DNA of 64,000 nt from Chitinophaga sedimenti (GTDB lineage: Bacteria; Bacteroidota; Bacteroidia; Chitinophagales; Chitinophagaceae). Location: positions 5,580,001 to 5,644,000 of the forward strand of contig NZ_JAKUKA010000001.1 in the NCBI RefSeq assembly GCF_023156195.1, in the 5' to 3' direction. The first letter of the stretch is position 1; the number at the start of each line of letters is the position of its first letter. Position numbers and translations under genes: made by a program. The notes under the pieces were generated by a model. It saw only the letters and a program-made list of their open reading frames with translations. It was not told where the DNA came from and searched no databases. Positions 48,676 to 60,791 of the stretch are shown here, piece after piece.

Positions 48676-50590
48676 TTACTTGCGTCTTTTGCCTGGATTT
48701 TGGGTATCCAGGTTCCTTTCCCTTTTCCTGTTTTGTTTTGGTGCCTGATCGTCTTGTTTAATATTGAGGACGTGGATTGCGGCCAAACGAACGTCTGCTT
48801 CCAAGGCCGGGCTTTCATGAAGGCGGTAGATGATTTTCTTCTCGCTCTCTGACCAGGATCCGGAAACAAGGGTAGAGAGATTTGCGGCATCCAATATGCG
48901 GGCTTCTCTTATCTGCAAACTGAGGTCAGCATGCGCGATGTCAAGTCGTTGGAAATATGCAGGGTTTATATCTGATAGTGAATGTAGGGCGTCCCTTATG
49001 CCCGAAAATGGTAGTCTGACATAACTAATAAAATTGTCAGACAGGTTTTGGCTATGGCTTGCAGAGCAGCCAAATTCCATAATGTAAGGTTTGCTGACAT
49101 CGTTTTTTAGGGACAAATCACGCATATAGCCCGGGTTTTGTTCCGATAGTTCTTTAAAAAATGAAGCAGTTTGTTGATGAAAAAATTGCGGTAGGCATCT
49201 GACGTTAAAGTACCCTCAACTTCCCTGCTGCCAACCAATATGTAGGTATTGCCATCAGCATCTTTTCGCGGGCTGGCAGCCAATGAGATCAGGGCGCCGA
49301 TGCCGGGCAACTCCATAGCCTGCGGGGAGGCGATCAGATAAATTCTGGAAACGGTGTCTGATCTGTTAATAGATCATTGGAGAACATTAATGTTAATAGT
49401 TGTTGTTTTTGTTGATGGTCGAGGATTTTCACTGAATCGATGAACATGCCGTTGTCTGTCATTGCGGAACGGTCAAAAAGGGGAAGGGCGTACTTGATGG
49501 CATGATAAATGGCGTCAAGCGGGGAGTCGGTATGGTAGTTGGTGCGACGGAAATAGAGATTTTGCGCTGATGGGTAATTGGAAGAAATTCCTTCCCGGTG
49601 ATTGGAATGAACTTGTACTTCGTAATTGCATCTGCTGGCCAGATGCCAGCCTTCAGCATGTTGGTCGGCTATTGATCTCATAGCAGGAGTATATTCGGCA
49701 GAAAACACATTGTAGTCGGCGATATGAACCGGTCGGGCATTACCCTGCCGATCCACTTTGACGTTTGTCAGGCCAAGTCCGGCCAGCGGGCCGTGCATCA
49801 TCGCGTGGAAATCCAAATAAACGCCCCTTTGGTCATTGTCGTGCTGAACAAATTGTCTTAGCACGGGATACATGGAGATTTTTGCAAGGATGGCCTGCTG
49901 GAAATCCTCATCAAAAAGGATAGCGGATTTTATAGTCGGATCGTTTCCGTGAGAATGGGAAAAGGCCGTGAAGTATTGTGATGGGGCAATGGAGAGCATG
50001 GCTGCCAGGGGCTGGAACAGGTTGGGGTAGTAATCATTTTGGGTGTAGGGCACTCCTTGATGTTGATCGTGCATGATTCTGCTGGTCTCCAGTCGAAAGG
50101 ACGTTGTCGGCCAAGGTACATCGGAAACCAGCCACTGTTTTGTGTTTGCTGTAAAGAGTTGCGCGTATCCGGCTCCCACGCAAGCCGATTTGTTCTTGCT
50201 GTTATACCAAAGGAAGTCAAGGGAATAATTGCTGTCTTTCAACGCATCTGAAAAGTCTTTGAATGAAATAGTTGAAAGCCACCACTTCATTGCCCTGGAA
50301 TCTATATCGAGCGAAACGGTTTGGTTTTCAAAAACTGCCCTGGTCTTGCATGCCACATCGCCTTTTGACAAATCGATGATGGAAACAGATTTTATATATT
50401 GGTTATGGCCCTTTTGCTGGCTGCTGGCGTAAAAGAATTCAGCAGGATCTATTTCGAACAGCTTTTTGAGACCCATATCTAAGGTAGCAACAGGCTGCAT
50501 CACATTGGGACGCATTTCGGCCTGCGGGGCTATCGTCTCGTAGGCGATATGGAACAGATAACGATTAGTATTGTTTTGCATGGCATTCAT
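48676..50590 (-). pseudogene. Array protein 2: modular element protein of unknown function, frameshifted
   Basis: A ~638-aa reconstructed member. It begins NNTNRYLFHIAYETIAPQAE with the shared module (LKKLFEIDPAEFFY, YIKSVSIIDLSKGDV). A second unit reads LAAMLSIAPSQYFTAFSHS. Breaks lie near 49350 (PFP|RIYLIASPQ) and 49125. The late unit includes TSDAYRNFFINKLLHFLKNY and FSGIRDALHSLSDINPAYFQ, and the tail is strongly basic (QNRKRERNLDTQNPGKRRK). The basic tail, also in members 6 and 7, suggests nucleic-acid contact (inference). Confidence 0.6.
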
Positions 50591-50606
50591 TTTACACGTA
50601 AATGGT

Positions 50607-52549
50607 TTATAATTTCGGCTGTAAGCCTTCGTCCGCGTCTTTGGACCTGGATCTGGGGCGTTCTTGCTGCTGTGTCCAGGGAAAGGGTTGTGACTTGAGA
50701 ACGGAGAAAATGGAATCTTTGTCCTGTGGCTGGGAGAACATATAGGCGATGGCCAGTTTCAAATCGTCCTTGGCGTCAGGGGTAATTTCATATTTGGGCT
50801 GAGCCCTGCGGTCGACGATAATCCTAAATACGGGCTGTTTGGTGTCAATGGAGAAGATGAATATTTCTTCCAGCAGCATGGGGGTTTTTGTTCTGCCATG
50901 AATATGCCATAAAACAAATCTTCCCGCAGGTGTTTTAAGCTGGCGAGTGCCTGTTCTGCATCGGGGTAGCCGGTTGATTGCAGGAATGGATCTTTCTGGA
51001 AGGGTACCCGCCAGGCCATATTTACAAGGTATTGGTCACCTTCTGCATATAGCGGCGGGTCCGGGATTCGGCATTCCGGACGAAGGGCCGCCTGGCTTAC
51101 CAAAAAGTTCTGTCCATAGTAGATCAGCCAAAGGTCGAATCCGTCTGTACTTTGAATCCGACCTTCCAGCTGATGGGCGATAGGGGTGTGTAACATGTCG
51201 TTTCTTACCTGGAGGTATTCGGTCTGGTTATAGGAAAGGGTTTTTAACGGAAAATCCTGCAGCGCTGGGTGGGATGCCATGTCAGGTGCTATCTGCAGGT
51301 ATAGCGTATCTGCCTGTTCTCCCAAATTTGAGGCGTGCGTAATGCGAATTAGTGGCCTGCTGTGTCTGTCCATTAATACCGCTTCATGGACGATAATGTT
51401 TTCACCGTCTCTGCTAAGGGCATTTGGGAAATACTTTTCCACGGGCGTAAGTATCAGGTAGTGCAGTACAGATTTAAAGTCGCCATGAATATAGTTATCT
51501 GAAGTGCCGGGAAATCTTACGTATCCCGTTCCTGACTTATAGCGGATGACGCCCTGATAGTCAAAATCCGGGTCTTCGTTAATTTTGATGTCAAGAAATT
51601 TGGCGATGGACGCAATTTCGGGCATCGGTTCCGGTACTGGCGGTTGCCATCAGTATAGGCGTCCAGCCTTATGGCCTGAATACTATTGGAATTATTCACT
51701 GCAATATTGCGCATGCCAAGCCTTGTCAGCAGGTACAGGTATAACGGATCGCCCACGATGAAACGTCCCTGGGCGGCGGGGGCAATATTTCGCTTGGTGA
51801 TGTTGGCGTATTGAGCAAAATCACACCCAGCGGTGGGCGGTCAGCGCCAAAGTGGCCGAAGCTCCCATGTTCCCAGTAGTATTGCGCGTTTTTTTCAATG
51901 GCGAGCTCCTTATCAAACAGGTGTCCTGGTATTGTTGCCAGTGTCAGTCCTGCTATGATCGGCCTCAGAAATAGATGCCTTTCTGTTTTTATAGGGAGGC
52001 TGAACCCGTCGTCGCCAACAAAGCCACCATCAAGGTGATAGCCCTTTAGTTCCACGCTATACTGCTGCGGAAGCACAAATGCATCCTTTCTGATCAGCAC
52101 ACCATTGATATTATCCAGAACTTTAGCAGGTCTCGGGTTACCTGTATGGTAGGGTCCTTATCTGTATAGTAGAGAATCGGTAGAAAACCAGGGATATCGA
52201 TATTATCTCGCCTGACGATTGGCATTTTAAGTCGATTGTGATCAAAACCTTGTTCGGCTACCAGGTAAATGTAATGAAGCGGTTCCTTGGTCCCTCCATC
52301 ATCATAGAGTGATACAAGTTGCTGGCCGGTTTTCAGATCCAAAATATTCATCCGCTCAACGTAAAAAAGATAGCCGGCAGCGGCGGCGACTGCCTTGCTA
52401 AATTGATGCATGGACAATGCCATCGCTGCACACATGGCATTTTCGAGGGTAGGGAAAGGTTGGGCTAAGTTCGTGGGATGATCGTGGATGGTCAGATCGA
52501 AGACCGGCGCGTATTTTACATAGAGAAGGTAATTTTGGTTTGTGTCCAT
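50607..52549 (-). pseudogene. Array protein 3: modular element protein of unknown function, frameshifted
   Basis: A ~647-aa reconstructed member starting MDTNQNYLLYVKYAPVFDLT, with the shared module (LENAMCAAMALSMHQFSKAV, VERMNILDLKTGQQLVSLYD). Breaks lie near 52110, 51790, 51625 and 50880. Further units include FDKELAIEKNAQYYWEHG, FKSVLHYLILTPVEKYFPNA and AEQALASLKHLREDLFYGIF. The tail is again charged (QQERPRSRSKDADEGLQPKL). It begins 42 bases after the stop of member 4 and ends 16 bases before the start of member 2, so the genes are tightly packed. Confidence 0.6.
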
Positions 52550-52591
52550 ATAACAGAATTCAGGATAATCAATGGGTTTGGCTGGTGACGG

Positions 52592-54535
52592 CTAATGGCC
52601 AGGGCGAATTTTTTTTTCAATGTTGGTTCCCCGAGCCGGATGCGCTGTTGGGTGGTGAGTTGACCCGTTTTGAGTTGTTGGCCGATAAATTCAAGGGCAC
52701 TGCCGGGAGTTGCTTTATAATTATTTATAAGGCTGGGCAGGTCCAGTTTTGAGGAGAACGGCAGGATTGCAAGTTTTCCTCCTGGTTCCCCTGGAGATTT
52801 TGGCCAATACATCCTTTGTAGTGGCGTCCAGTACATCGATGCCTACAAGTCTGAGCGGTGGCTGCTCAGCTCCGATATGGCCTGTGATCTGTGTTGCTTT
52901 AAGCCAGTCGAGCCGAAATAGTAAATGTTGCTCGTTTATCAGTCCATGTGTATGGCTGCTTGGCTGAGTGGCGCCAGGCGTCAGCCAGTGGAGCTGGGCC
53001 AGCAGCTTATGGTCGGGTACAATGGAAGGAGTAATCCTGACCTGGTCGATGTTGGGTACCGACAATCGGTTGGTTATATGAGCGGCCAACAGGGAATAAA
53101 CAAATTTTTCGTAGCCGTAGGTAAAGTGTTGCGAACCATTTTCGATCCGGCTAATTTGAGCATAAAACTTCCCCTGGTGTACGCAGTGGTGGTCGCAGTC
53201 GTCAAGAAGCTGTTTGGGCGGGACCTTTGAAAAAATTGGGTGTTCGGATTGCAGGTCAGTGTCAAACCCAATATAGAACGAGGTTTTTATGCCGTCGGGT
53301 AATTTTGTTCCTGGTACCAGCGTCATTATTACCCTTTCAGCGGAATCGAAAATTCTTGCATCCTTGAGCTGGAAGCTGTGTGTCGGGGTTTCCGCATCTG
53401 TGGCCGGAATGCTTTTAAGTGAGTCAAAGCACATTTCATATAAGATTTGCGTGAAATCCTTTGACTGATAGTGGCGGGTAACAGAACTGCCCTTTGCTGC
53501 CTTAATGTGTTGGGACGTTGGCGCCAATTCTACCTTAAGGTGGTAGGCATTGATAAAGTAGCTATCAGTAGCCATTCGAAGCATGAGTTTGGATAAATCG
53601 AGCGACGCTATTTCACTTAACAGGTTTCCGTTTGACGGTTCCCAGTTATTGAGCTTGATAAACTTTGATGTCGCATCATCTCCGCTGGTTATTACCGGGA
53701 AATGCATGCGCTCAGACATGTCGGTCATTGCTTCGTGAATTTTGATATATCGCCCCGGCTCCAGAGAGGGAAATGCCTTGTTTTGCTCTCCTGGTTCTAT
53801 CAACAGGGATTGAGCGATTGGGATATCGGGAATGAGCCGATTGCTGATGGTAGCATTAATAAAATGATGGCCTTCCTTTCCGGGAACATTGATGGAATCG
53901 AATACTGCTGCCGGAAGATGAACAAGGTTTCTGTAAGCTGGCAGATGGTTTTCAAAGAAATGTTCAACGGTAAAAATGTGGTCGCTGTGTGATAAATCTT
54001 TGACAGGTCTGTCATCGTGGTGCAACCCTGTAAGGTCCAGGCTAACAACTAATGGGCTCAGTACTTTTTGGTTTTCTACTGTGTTGTCCATGACAGCCTG
54101 AAGGACTTGCAGATAAGTATCTCCCAATTGCATGTACCCGTCCTGGTTTTGGAGCACCCATTCCAGCATAACCGGCATGTCAGGCGAGTCTCTGTAAGGA
54201 GTGATGAAATTGGATAGCTTCAATGCGGAAAAGTCTGTGTAAGGCTCCACGACAAGAAATACGTGGCTGTTCTCTGCGCCTTCCTCGCCTCGTGGAAGGA
54301 TGTATGTCGAAAGCGCTTTTCTTCCGTCTGTCAGGTCAATAATGGCGGCCTCACTGACAAAATCCTTATATCCCTGATATTGGGCGGTGTTGGGATGAAA
54401 CTGATCTACCGGAATTTCATACAGGTCTTTTAGTGCCAGATGAAGGCTTGCCGAATTTTTGGTGATGATGGGCTGTGTGGCTGGCTGTGCATTGTCTACA
54501 GCATTAAAATGTATCATGAGAAGGTAGCGATCCAT
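52592..54535 (-). pseudogene. Array protein 4: modular element protein, close paralogue of protein 5, frameshifted
   Basis: Starts MDRYLLMIHFNAVDNAQPAT at 54535. It stays very close to member 5 over the full length (shared LHLALKDL, HPNT, RGEEG, LLDDCDHH, INEQHLL, QSKD). A break near 52790 separates KISR from EPGGKLAIL. A second near 52620 (GGGG) lets the end read GTNIEKKIRPGH, matching GTDIQKNFGPGQ of member 5, with the stop at 52592. The length is ~648 aa. A 41-base element upstream (54551-54591) is identical to the one upstream of member 5, so gene and leader were duplicated together. Confidence 0.65.
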
Positions 54536-54550
54536 AAAAAAGCGGATAAG

Positions 54551-54591
54551 CGTCATTGTGATAAATGATGCGGCGGGTGGTCGGCGCTTTT
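54551..54591 (-). repeat. 41-base repeat upstream of array gene 4
   Basis: Identical over 41 bases to 56638-56678. It lies 15 bases upstream of the gene start, in the leader position, and contains GGCGGGTGGTCGGCGC-type GC-rich sequence. It could be a remnant of the tandem duplication or a translation-control leader. Confidence 0.75.
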
Positions 54592-54689
54592 CTATTACGT
54601 TATAAATTGAACCTGTACAGTTGAGGGGCTTGCAATTCCTAAACATATAACTGAATTCAGGATGATTGAATTGGTTTTTCGTGGCCGGG

Positions 54690-56624
54690 CTATTGGCCCG
54701 GGCCAAAGTTTTTCTGAATGTCGGTCCCGCCGAGTCGGAGGCGTTGTTGTGGTGAAAGCTGATGTGACATAAGCTGCTGTTGAATATATTCAAGTACGCT
54801 GCCGGGAGTTTTTTCATAATTGTATATCAGACTGGGGAGGTCCAGTTTTGAAAATGAAGGCAGTATCGTCAGTTTACCACCTGGTTCTCTGTTGATTTTT
54901 GCCACGATGTCTTTGGAGTCGGCATCCATCACGTCTATCCCAATGAGCAGCAGTGGAGGGCGATCGGCGCCAATGGAGCCAATGATGTTGGTGGCCTTCA
55001 GCCAGTCAAGTCGTAGCAGCAGATGCTGTTCATTGATGACGCCGAATGTATGGCTGTTGGACTGGGTGGCGCCGGGGGCCAACCAGTCGAGCTTAACGAG
55101 CAGCTTATGGTCCGGGATAATGGACGGCGTTACCCGTACCTGGGAGACATCGGGCAATGCCAGCCGGCTGGAGGTATGGGCTGCAAATAAGTTGTAGACG
55201 AATTTTACATAGCCCTCGGTAAACTGGCGAGTGCCATTTACTTCCCGGCTGACCTGCGCGAAAAGTCTTCCCTGGTGAGCAACATGATGATCGCAATCAT
55301 CTAATAGCTGGCGGTGACCGATAGGGCCAAGAAGTGAATGCTGACCTCCCAGATCGGTGTCAATGCCAAGGTAGGTGGAGGTTTTGATGCCAGCAGGCAG
55401 GTCCGTGCCAGGTACCAGCGAAAAGATTTCCCGGTCTGAAGGAGTATAAATGTGGGCATTCCGGAGGTGAAATTGGGTGCCATTTTCTGGTACACTTGCC
55501 GTCTGCAGCGTGTCAAAGGTCATGGTATAAAGCAGCTGTATCAAATCCTTCGACTGATAGAAACGGGTGACGGCGGCACCCAATTCCGCCCTTAAATGGT
55601 CCGTGGCAGGAGAGAGTTCAACCTTGAGTTCATAGGATTTTAACTGGTCATTGCTAACCGACTTTAACAGGTGTTTGGGCGCTTCGATTCCCTGTACTGC
55701 GGTGAGCTGGCTAGTGGTTGGCTCCCAATTGTCCATCATGAGAAATTTGGTTTCGGTTTTCGGATCAGATGGATGGTCGATTATTTTAAACCCAAATTGC
55801 GCGGCAAGACCGGCCATTGACTCATGCAGTTTGAGAAACCGTCCTTCAGGAAGGAACGGCAATGCATGGTCTTTTTGACCAGGTTCTACCAATACAGAGC
55901 GGGCAATGGCAAAGTCAGGGGCTTCCCGGCTTCTGATAGCCGCGTCAACGAAATGGAACCCGGCTTTTGCCGGAATGTTGATGGAGTCAAAAAGTGCGGC
56001 AGGTAATTGTACAAGGTGATTGAAGGCAGGTACAGGGTTATCGAAGAAATGTTCGATAGTAAAAAAATGGTTGCTTTCAGACAGGTCCTTGACAGGCTTG
56101 TCATCATGGACGAAACCTAACAGGTCTACGCTGTAAACCATCGGGTTGAGTACTTTGTAGTTGTGAATGGTGTTGTCCAGCACTGACTGAAAGGTTTGAA
56201 AATAGGCATGCCCCAGTTCCATGTATCCTTCGGGGTTTTGCATTACCCATTCCAGCATAATAGGAATGTCCATTGATTCCCTGTGCGGGGTAATGAAATT
56301 GGGCAGCTTCAAGGCAGAAAAGGGCGTGTATGGTTCAACCACCAAAAATACGCTGCTGTTCTCGTGGCCTTCCTCACCACGGGGTCGGATAAATGTGGAA
56401 AGAGCCTTTCTTCCTTCCAAAAGGTCAACGATGGTCGCCTCCCTGACAAAGTCCTTGTGGCCCTGGTGGCGCGCGGTGTTCGGGTGAAACTGATCTACCG
56501 GTATTTGGTGTAAATCTTTGAGCGCCAGATGAAGGCTTGCCGAATTTTTGGTAAGTACCGGTTGTGATGCTGGCTTATTATTGTCTACTGAGTTAAATAT
56601 TACCATCAAAAGATAGCGGTCCAT
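54690..56624 (-). CDS. Array protein 5: intact modular element protein of unknown function
   Basis: The intact 644-aa reference member. Module 1 (about 1-85) reads MDRYLLMVIFNSVDN, then LALKDLHQIPVDQFHPNT and FVREATIVDLLEGRKALST. Module 2 (about 185-270) has FNHLVQLPAALFDSINIPA, FVDAAIRS and EGRFLKLHES. A third unit (about 365-420) has QSKDLIQLLYTMTFDTLQTA and LRNAHIYTPSDREIFSLVPG. A fourth region has FAQVSREVNGTRQFTEGYVK. Each unit follows the plan helix, P..F[D/H], Y/F-x3-A, D..x.x. and strand. There is no catalytic motif, leader or membrane span. It is probably cytoplasmic. The function is unknown. Confidence 0.7.
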   Translation of the reverse strand: MDRYLLMVIFNSVDNNKPASQPVLTKNSASLHLALKDLHQIPVDQFHPNTARHQGHKDFVREATIVDLLEGRKALSTFIRPRGEEGHENSSVFLVVEPYTPFSALKLPNFITPHRESMDIPIMLEWVMQNPEGYMELGHAYFQTFQSVLDNTIHNYKVLNPMVYSVDLLGFVHDDKPVKDLSESNHFFTIEHFFDNPVPAFNHLVQLPAALFDSINIPAKAGFHFVDAAIRSREAPDFAIARSVLVEPGQKDHALPFLPEGRFLKLHESMAGLAAQFGFKIIDHPSDPKTETKFLMMDNWEPTTSQLTAVQGIEAPKHLLKSVSNDQLKSYELKVELSPATDHLRAELGAAVTRFYQSKDLIQLLYTMTFDTLQTASVPENGTQFHLRNAHIYTPSDREIFSLVPGTDLPAGIKTSTYLGIDTDLGGQHSLLGPIGHRQLLDDCDHHVAHQGRLFAQVSREVNGTRQFTEGYVKFVYNLFAAHTSSRLALPDVSQVRVTPSIIPDHKLLVKLDWLAPGATQSNSHTFGVINEQHLLLRLDWLKATNIIGSIGADRPPLLLIGIDVMDADSKDIVAKINREPGGKLTILPSFSKLDLPSLIYNYEKTPGSVLEYIQQQLMSHQLSPQQRLRLGGTDIQKNFGPGQ

Positions 56625-56637
56625 AAAAGCGGTTTGG

Positions 56638-56678
56638 CGTCATTGTGATAAATGATGCGGCGGGTGGTCGGCGCTTTT
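56638..56678 (-). repeat. 41-base repeat upstream of array gene 5
   Basis: An exact copy of 54551-54591, 13 bases upstream of the gene 5 start. Part of it (GGCGGCGGGT with a TGATAAATGA stretch) is loosely echoed near 58745-58775, upstream of gene 6. Confidence 0.75.
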
Positions 56679-56735
56679 GCAGTATGTGATGAACTAAAGC
56701 CTGTATGGTAGTGGGGGAAGGCTTACGGTAAAGCG

Positions 56736-58711
56736 TTATCCACCGGGGCGGCGCTTTTTATTGTTTGTTTTCTGTGCTGGCTCACTTCTTTTTCTCTCCC
56801 GGTGGGTATTTGATTTGCCCCTACTTTCCGGCCGTTTCGGCTTGATTGCTTCAGCCTGAAAATCGCGGAGCTTTTGACATTCCTTTTTTATAGCCTCGTG
56901 AGCACGAAGGTCAATCTGATGCCATAGTATCTGGTAATCTACAGGCCCCTTTGAGGCATCCTGGGTCCTGTGAGCGATTATTTTACTATCCTGGAACAGG
57001 CGTATGTCGGTCATGCGGAGCGGTAACTTGTGGCTATCTGCTACCAGTTTTGTAAAGACTTGATCGGGAAAACGATCCAGCATTCTAAATGCCGCTTCCG
57101 GGGTCTTAAAACCTATAAAAGAATAAAACTGAGGAGCGTCATCTGTAGATCCGTGTTTGGGATCTTCATAACTAAAACTGAGAACGAAGCGGTCCTTTGC
57201 AGATACTCTGGACTGGGTAGGTTCCATGTCGCCACATTCTGTTGTCCATATATTAAGTATCAGGTCATCCCGAACTTCTGAGGAAAAGCGTTTATATCCG
57301 GCGGTTGTGTTTAACTGGCCGTTTTCATAAGCTGCTACCTGCGTGTATAATATTTTGCCCTGTTGCTGCTCAAAGACTGCTGCCCCTGAACTAAGCACTC
57401 CCCATTTTACATATTTGCCCTCATCATCACTAAGCAGTTCAGCAGCTACTCCAAGATATACCCCTGGCGCCTTAAAACGGCTTCCTTCCTTATCCAGTAA
57501 AAGTTCCATCAAAGGGGCGCCATCAGCATTGGTAATGCGGGCATAGAGTGTTTGGTGATCAAGTGCCATCTTTTTACCAGTGCTTCGTCCATACTGGCCG
57601 GCAGGGTCTGCATAAAGTTAGTCTTGGCCATCGCAAAGGAGTCGGTATGGTAGTGGTGGATGGTGTCGTGGATCTGGTCTTCAGAGACTGGCTTTAATAC
57701 ATCAGGGTTGGGTGACTGTCTGGTTTCTACATTATAGGTAAAGGTTTGCTGCTGGAAACCAGCTTGCAGTCTGATAAGTGGCAGTTCGGGTTTAAGGCTG
57801 TATAACTTCGTTTCCAGATGAGTATCAATTTTGTGCCATTGTTCCTGTCTTTCCCCGCGAAGTAATGGTCTTATGTCCACGCCCGTAAGATTTTTAAAAG
57901 CATCAGGGTGCTGTAGTGGTGTCAGATACCTGCCAGCGGGGATTTTGGGGTGGTCGTATGTGGTCATGATCTTGGCCAGCGGTTGCGGGAAATCGGTGTT
58001 GATAACAAGTGCCGCAGTATGGTATATAACTGGCAATTGTTGTTTCTGTACTGCTACGCGGTCAAAATAAGTGCTGGGGGTTGATAGGAAGTGCTCGGTG
58101 GCATGCCGGAGATATTGAAAGCTGTGTTGCTCTACGATCCGGGCGCCGTCAGTTGGATTATTGGTAGGCGAATTGTTTATAAATGAGCGGCCTATCAGGT
58201 GGCTTTCAAACTCATTGCGATTGAGTTTGGCGTCTTTACTGAGGATCATTTCTACTATTCTTTGATGCAGGGCATTGAATTCAGCGGTCGGCAGCATGTT
58301 TTTGCGCTGTTGATCGAAATTGAAAATAGGAATGAGCATTTCACCGGTTATGCCGTTGTGTTGAACTACGTTGTCCAATATGGGTTCTAGGATGCTGGCC
58401 CGGGCGCCGGCGTGTTGCTTAAGGTATATGGCGGCCCCTGGTTGCTCACCAGCTTCTGGACGATAGATAGACAGCAGTGTTCTGGAAGTGGCGAGGTCGA
58501 CTATGCCAGCATGCTCGAGGTAAAAGTCGGAATTATTAGCCTTGGCCGTAGTCGGATGAAAACGCTCGATGTCTTTGTAAAACATAAACCAAAGCGCATG
58601 ATGGAGGCCGGTCTTTTGCTCGAGGTTAAATTTGTCTTCACTTGGAATGTTTCTGCCGTCCACAGGGACAGCAGCAGTATAAATCAAATAATTTTCCGGA
58701 TAATGAGTCAT
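56736..58711 (-). pseudogene. Array protein 6: modular element protein of unknown function, frameshifted
   Basis: A ~658-aa member starting MTHYPENYLIYTAAVPVDGR. A single break lies at the A run near 57570 (EALVKK|MALDHQTLYARI). Units include LHHALWFMFYKDIERFHPTT, then EHAGIVDLATSRTLLSIYR; LRHATEHFLSTPSTYFDRVA, then HTAALVINTDFPQPLAKI; and a late AAVFEQQQGKILYTQVAAYE, then YKRFSSEVRDDLILNIWT. The last ~40 residues are strongly basic (GKSNTHRERKRSEPAQKTNN). It aligns well with member 7 in units 2 and 4. Confidence 0.65.
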
Positions 58712-58737
58712 GTGTTGCAGTTTGGGCAGGATGTTTA

Positions 58738-60791
58738 TCAGACCCTGTAGTGATAAATGAATAAATGAGCTGGCGGCGGGTACTGTTTTAATAAAATCTC
58801 CTTATTTGGGAGGAGATTTACCTTTCCCACTGTCCTTTCGGGGGCTCTTGTGTGCGGCTTATTGGCCCGTTGGTCTTTTGGATGGGATGGATTGATTTGC
58901 TGGTCAAAGGGTTTTTTTGCTGTGATCATGGCATACCAGGCGGTTTTAAGCCGTTCATCTAACTCATGGACCTCGTAGTGATAACTGGGAGTAGGATCGT
59001 GGGCATTTTCTTTATATCTGCCGATGAGTACTTGCTGCGGATTCTGGGTGGTGATGTTAACGCTATAGACTCTCCAGCCTACATCCTGGTTGGGTGCATC
59101 CAGCCGGGTATAGGCTTGCATGGGAACCGCTTCCATCGCTTTCAATGCGCTTACAGGGTCGTTAAAGCTGACGGCCGACCATAAATATTTTTCATGATCG
59201 CTTGCCGCCCCTTCTGCTGGAATCCATATTACTGTGGCCACATAAGGGTGTTCCGGATTTACGCGGTCAATGGCCGCAAACTTGATCTCCGGGCGCAATT
59301 TTGTTTGTTCCCTGTAGGTCAGGTACGATACCTCGTCAAAAAATTTAAGGACGCCTGGTGTTACCTGAAGTCCGCTATCTATATAGGCGCCGATCTGGCT
59401 GTACAGCATGTCGCCGATTGGCTGTCTGTGTACAGCGGCACCTTGTGCCAGAACGTCCATGCGTAGGTTGGCAAGGTCAGGGTTATCCATAAGGTTTTTG
59501 TGCCATCCGAGATAAACACCTGGCAGACCGAATTTCTGTCCTTGCTTATCCAGGGAGATATCGAGCAGGCATTCTCCCATACTGTTCATGACCTTCAACT
59601 CTGAGTAATGGTGATCTGCGCCAACTTTGGCCACGATGTCGGGATCTACCAGTTCTGTTCTCAGGTTTAACAGGTACAAAAAGGGGAATAGTGGTGTTTT
59701 GCTGTACTGATAGTCTATGTTATCTGCCACAACAGCATTTTGGCTATTGAAGATTTGGTCGGGATTGGGCCTTGATCTTACCAGCGCATAGTACCGGTAT
59801 GCCTGTTTAACGCGCTCATATTCTGCTTCAAATCCATTAAGGATGGCATTAAAGGCGGGTGTCGGCTTCAGGTTGGACTGACTGGTTTCCCGCCAGTAAT
59901 CAAGTTTAAGGGTAGTTTCTCCTTCCCAATTGCTCTCTAACTGGCGCACAAGAAATCCGGTGTGTTTTTCAAATTTGTCAACCCCTTCTAAAAAATGCAA
60001 AAATCTTCCAGCCTGTGCTTTTGATAATGCATCTTCCATAGGAGCCAGTGTTATAGTGGCTAACTGGGAAGTCGGAGAGGAGTAGCCCATGAATGCTCTG
60101 TAATAGTGAACAGGGAGGTCTTGCTGATAGCCTGCCAGTTGATCAAAATAGGCTGAAGGGGTCAGCAGCAGTTTGGCAACGGCATCCATTGGCGTCGGAT
60201 AGTGATGTCGGACGAAAACGTAGGGAGTATCTACGTTTTTTCCGGCAACAAAGGATTCGTCCAGCTTGGCGCCGACAAATGAGGCAGCATAGCTATTGGG
60301 GTTGATGTTCTCCGGTCGCTGCATCAACAGCGTGGTCATGGTGGTGCGTAATGGAAAAAACTCTGCGGAATGCAACAAAATATTATGTCGGGGGCAAGCA
60401 GGTAGAGGGGGACAAGGATTTCTCCTGTGTTGTCGTCCTTTCTGGCATGCTGTGTAATGGCACCGAGTTCATGAATGTAAGTGTACTTGGGATTTATAGA
60501 GAGGTTGATGGTGGTCAGGTTGTCCTGGGTAGGGTCACTATGAAGGGTCTTTAACCAGACTATCGGTTCTGCGGTCATCATACTGCAGATGGACGCGGCT
60601 TCGATGTAGACGGGTAGATTACATTTTCTGGCGCTTACAGGGTGGTAGTTGTCGGCAACAAATCCAAGAATTTCCTGCAACGCGTCTCCCACTGTAGCGT
60701 AGGTGATGAGACTATTGGGGAATTTTTGGTGTGGTTTACGGGTAATACTATCGTTAAAATTTATGCAGGTCAGAAATTGATGATTGTCCAT
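58738..60791 (-). pseudogene. Array protein 7: modular element protein of unknown function, frameshifted
   Basis: First gene of the array, ~680 aa, starting MDNHQFLTCINFNDSITRKP. A break near 60365 separates it from EFFPLRTTMTTLLMQRP. Units include GDALQEILGFVADNYHPVSA; MDAVAKLLLTPSAYFDQLAG, then YYRAFMGYSSPTSQLATI; and AAVHRQPIGDMLYSQIGAYI, then VLKFFDEVSYLTYREQTKL. Near the 3' end a lost C would give a basic tail SPRKDSGKGKSPPK and a stop near 58797 rather than 58738. It is preceded by two element genes and traN on the same strand. Confidence 0.6.
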
